Origin: Bacillota bacterium
GTDB taxonomy: Bacteria > Bacillota > Bacilli > Paenibacillales > Paenibacillaceae
Length of the DNA: 6,366 nucleotides
Direction of reading: 5' to 3'
NCBI GenBank assembly: GCA_023418755.1
Contig: JAEZZE010000353.1
Coordinates: 1-6,366 of the forward strand
Part shown: positions 6,051-6,366 of the stretch, in pieces
How the letters are laid out: each line of letters starts with the position of its first letter
How positions within the stretch are numbered: the first letter of the stretch is position 1
Made by a program: the position numbers and the translations under genes
Notes under the pieces: model-generated
The model's database searches: none
What the model was told of the DNA's origin: nothing
The model's input: the letters and a program-made list of their open reading frames with translations, nothing else

Positions 6051-6089
6051 AAGGCCGTCCCCCGTAATGACAACTCGGGAAACGGCCTT
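6051..6089 (-). terminator. Terminator-like hairpin downstream of the partial upstream gene
   Basis: AAGGCCGT (6051-6058) pairs with ACGGCCTT (6082-6089), and CCCG (6061-6064) pairs with CGGG (6076-6079) across a 2x2 internal loop, with an 11-nt loop at the top. On the minus strand the stem runs into TTTCTTC, a modest T-rich tail. It lies about 55 nt after the stop of the minus-strand partial gene and about 130 nt before the operon promoter, so it would separate the two transcription units. On the plus strand the stem is followed by GCATAGG, without a T-run. Confidence 0.6.
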
Positions 6090-6143
6090 GCATAGGATGG
6101 CGCCAGTCGGACGACGAACGATTAACGGCGAACAGGCTCGGGT

Positions 6144-6341
6144 TCAGTTAACCGGCGAGATGCAGTGCCCGGCGGCCGTCGGTGATCGTGATGCTCCTGC
6201 CGAACATGCCGCTGTGCTTGCAGCCACTCGTCGTAAGGGCCTGAGGATTTCTCCCGAATAAGACACTCCGCGGATGTGCCCCTCGTACTCGCATTCCACC
6301 CGCTCGCCTCTAAGCTCCTGCACGCGCAGCTTGTCCGTTGC
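6144..6341 (-). CDS. 3' end of an unrecognised gene, reading frame uncertain
   Basis: From the edge of the G-run one minus-strand frame stays open for 65 codons to a TGA at 6146-6144. Its first part reads naturally (DKLRVQELRGERVE, then YEGHIRGVSYSGEI, about residues 3-32). The second part turns into an Ala/Ser/Arg-rich stretch unlike the first. In that second half another minus-strand frame reads more like protein, with high GC at third positions (GMFGRSITITDGRRALHLAG), and stops at a TAA at 6150-6148. A one-base error or a real frameshift near 6240 would join them. The hairpin at 6051-6089 fits the end of a minus-strand gene here. The product was not recognised; no function is proposed. Confidence 0.4.
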   Translation of the reverse strand, partial: ATDKLRVQELRGERVECEYEGHIRGVSYSGEILRPLRRVAASTAACSAGASRSPTAAGHCISPVN

Positions 6342-6366
6342 GGGGGGGGGGGGGGGGGGGGGGGGG
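6342..6366. other. Homopolymer run of 25 G at the window end
   Basis: The last 25 bases are all G. A run of this length at the very end of a sequence is typical of no-signal base calls from two-colour Illumina chemistry or of a bad contig end. It should not be translated or read as biology. Confidence 0.85.

Larger units (their letters stand above)
5674..6143. other. Non-coding control region between the upstream gene and the operon
   Basis: This 470-bp stretch contains no supported gene. From high to low coordinates on the transcribed strand it holds the terminator-like hairpin of the preceding gene, an AT-rich segment (about 5785-6010) with a palindrome, the predicted promoter and the candidate cre, then a GC-rich leader with a direct repeat and the ribosome binding site. 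A short 8-bp palindrome, GGTATACC, lies at 5796-5803 and may be incidental. No riboswitch or T-box fold was recognised. Confidence 0.7.

Noticed and set aside
6025..6261. A 78-codon plus-strand frame near the sequence end
   Set aside because: It has no Shine-Dalgarno sequence, crosses the terminator-like hairpin and shows no recognisable protein pattern. The minus strand reads better in this region.
6342..6366. The G run as a G-quadruplex or telomere-like end
   Set aside because: It has no repeat unit and no loop sequences, and it coincides with the sequence end, so an artefact is more likely.

Overview
The window looks like a chromosomal fragment from a GC-rich Paenibacillaceae-type Bacillota (Paenibacillus or Cohnella-like). 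The basis is strong GGGGAGG-type ribosome binding sites, a lipoprotein solute-binding protein with a Ser/Pro/Ala linker, a CUT1 sugar transporter operon without its own ATPase, a candidate CcpA cre site, and AT-rich control DNA next to GC-rich genes. It ends at 6342-6366 in a run of 25 G, which looks like a contig end or a sequencing artefact.

All credible genes are on the minus strand, so the reading order is from high to low coordinates. (1) 6341-6144: the 3' end of an unrecognised gene, with a probable frame break, followed by a terminator-like hairpin (6051-6089). (2) 6043-5674: a control region with a 15-bp palindrome, a sigma-A type promoter (TTGACT, 16 nt, TATAAA), a candidate cre just downstream of the predicted start, and a 5' leader of about 210 nt carrying a 13-bp direct repeat. 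(3) 5673-4267: a lipoprotein sugar-binding protein. (4) 4236-4187: a long hairpin. (5) 4169-1230: a 979-residue second binding protein with two duplicated beta-rich modules in front of a family-1 solute-binding domain. (6) 1231-1069: a 163-bp MITE-like inverted-repeat element whose end supplies part of the stop codon of gene 5. (7) 1014-130: a UgpA/MalF-type permease with an ambiguous start. (8) 125-1: the beginning of a UgpE/MalG-type permease, cut by the window edge.

Together these encode an importer for an oligosaccharide or plant or microbial glycan fragment. The lipoprotein captures sugar outside the membrane, and the two permeases form the channel. Energy presumably comes from a shared MsmX/UgpC-type ATPase encoded elsewhere, as is usual for CUT1 systems in Bacillota. 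The large second binding protein may be an accessory receptor. The substrate cannot be read from the sequence. The least ordinary items are the two-receptor layout with the modular 979-residue protein, the mobile-looking element inside the operon, and the permease whose conserved-looking frame extends upstream to an ATC codon placed ideally behind a Shine-Dalgarno sequence.
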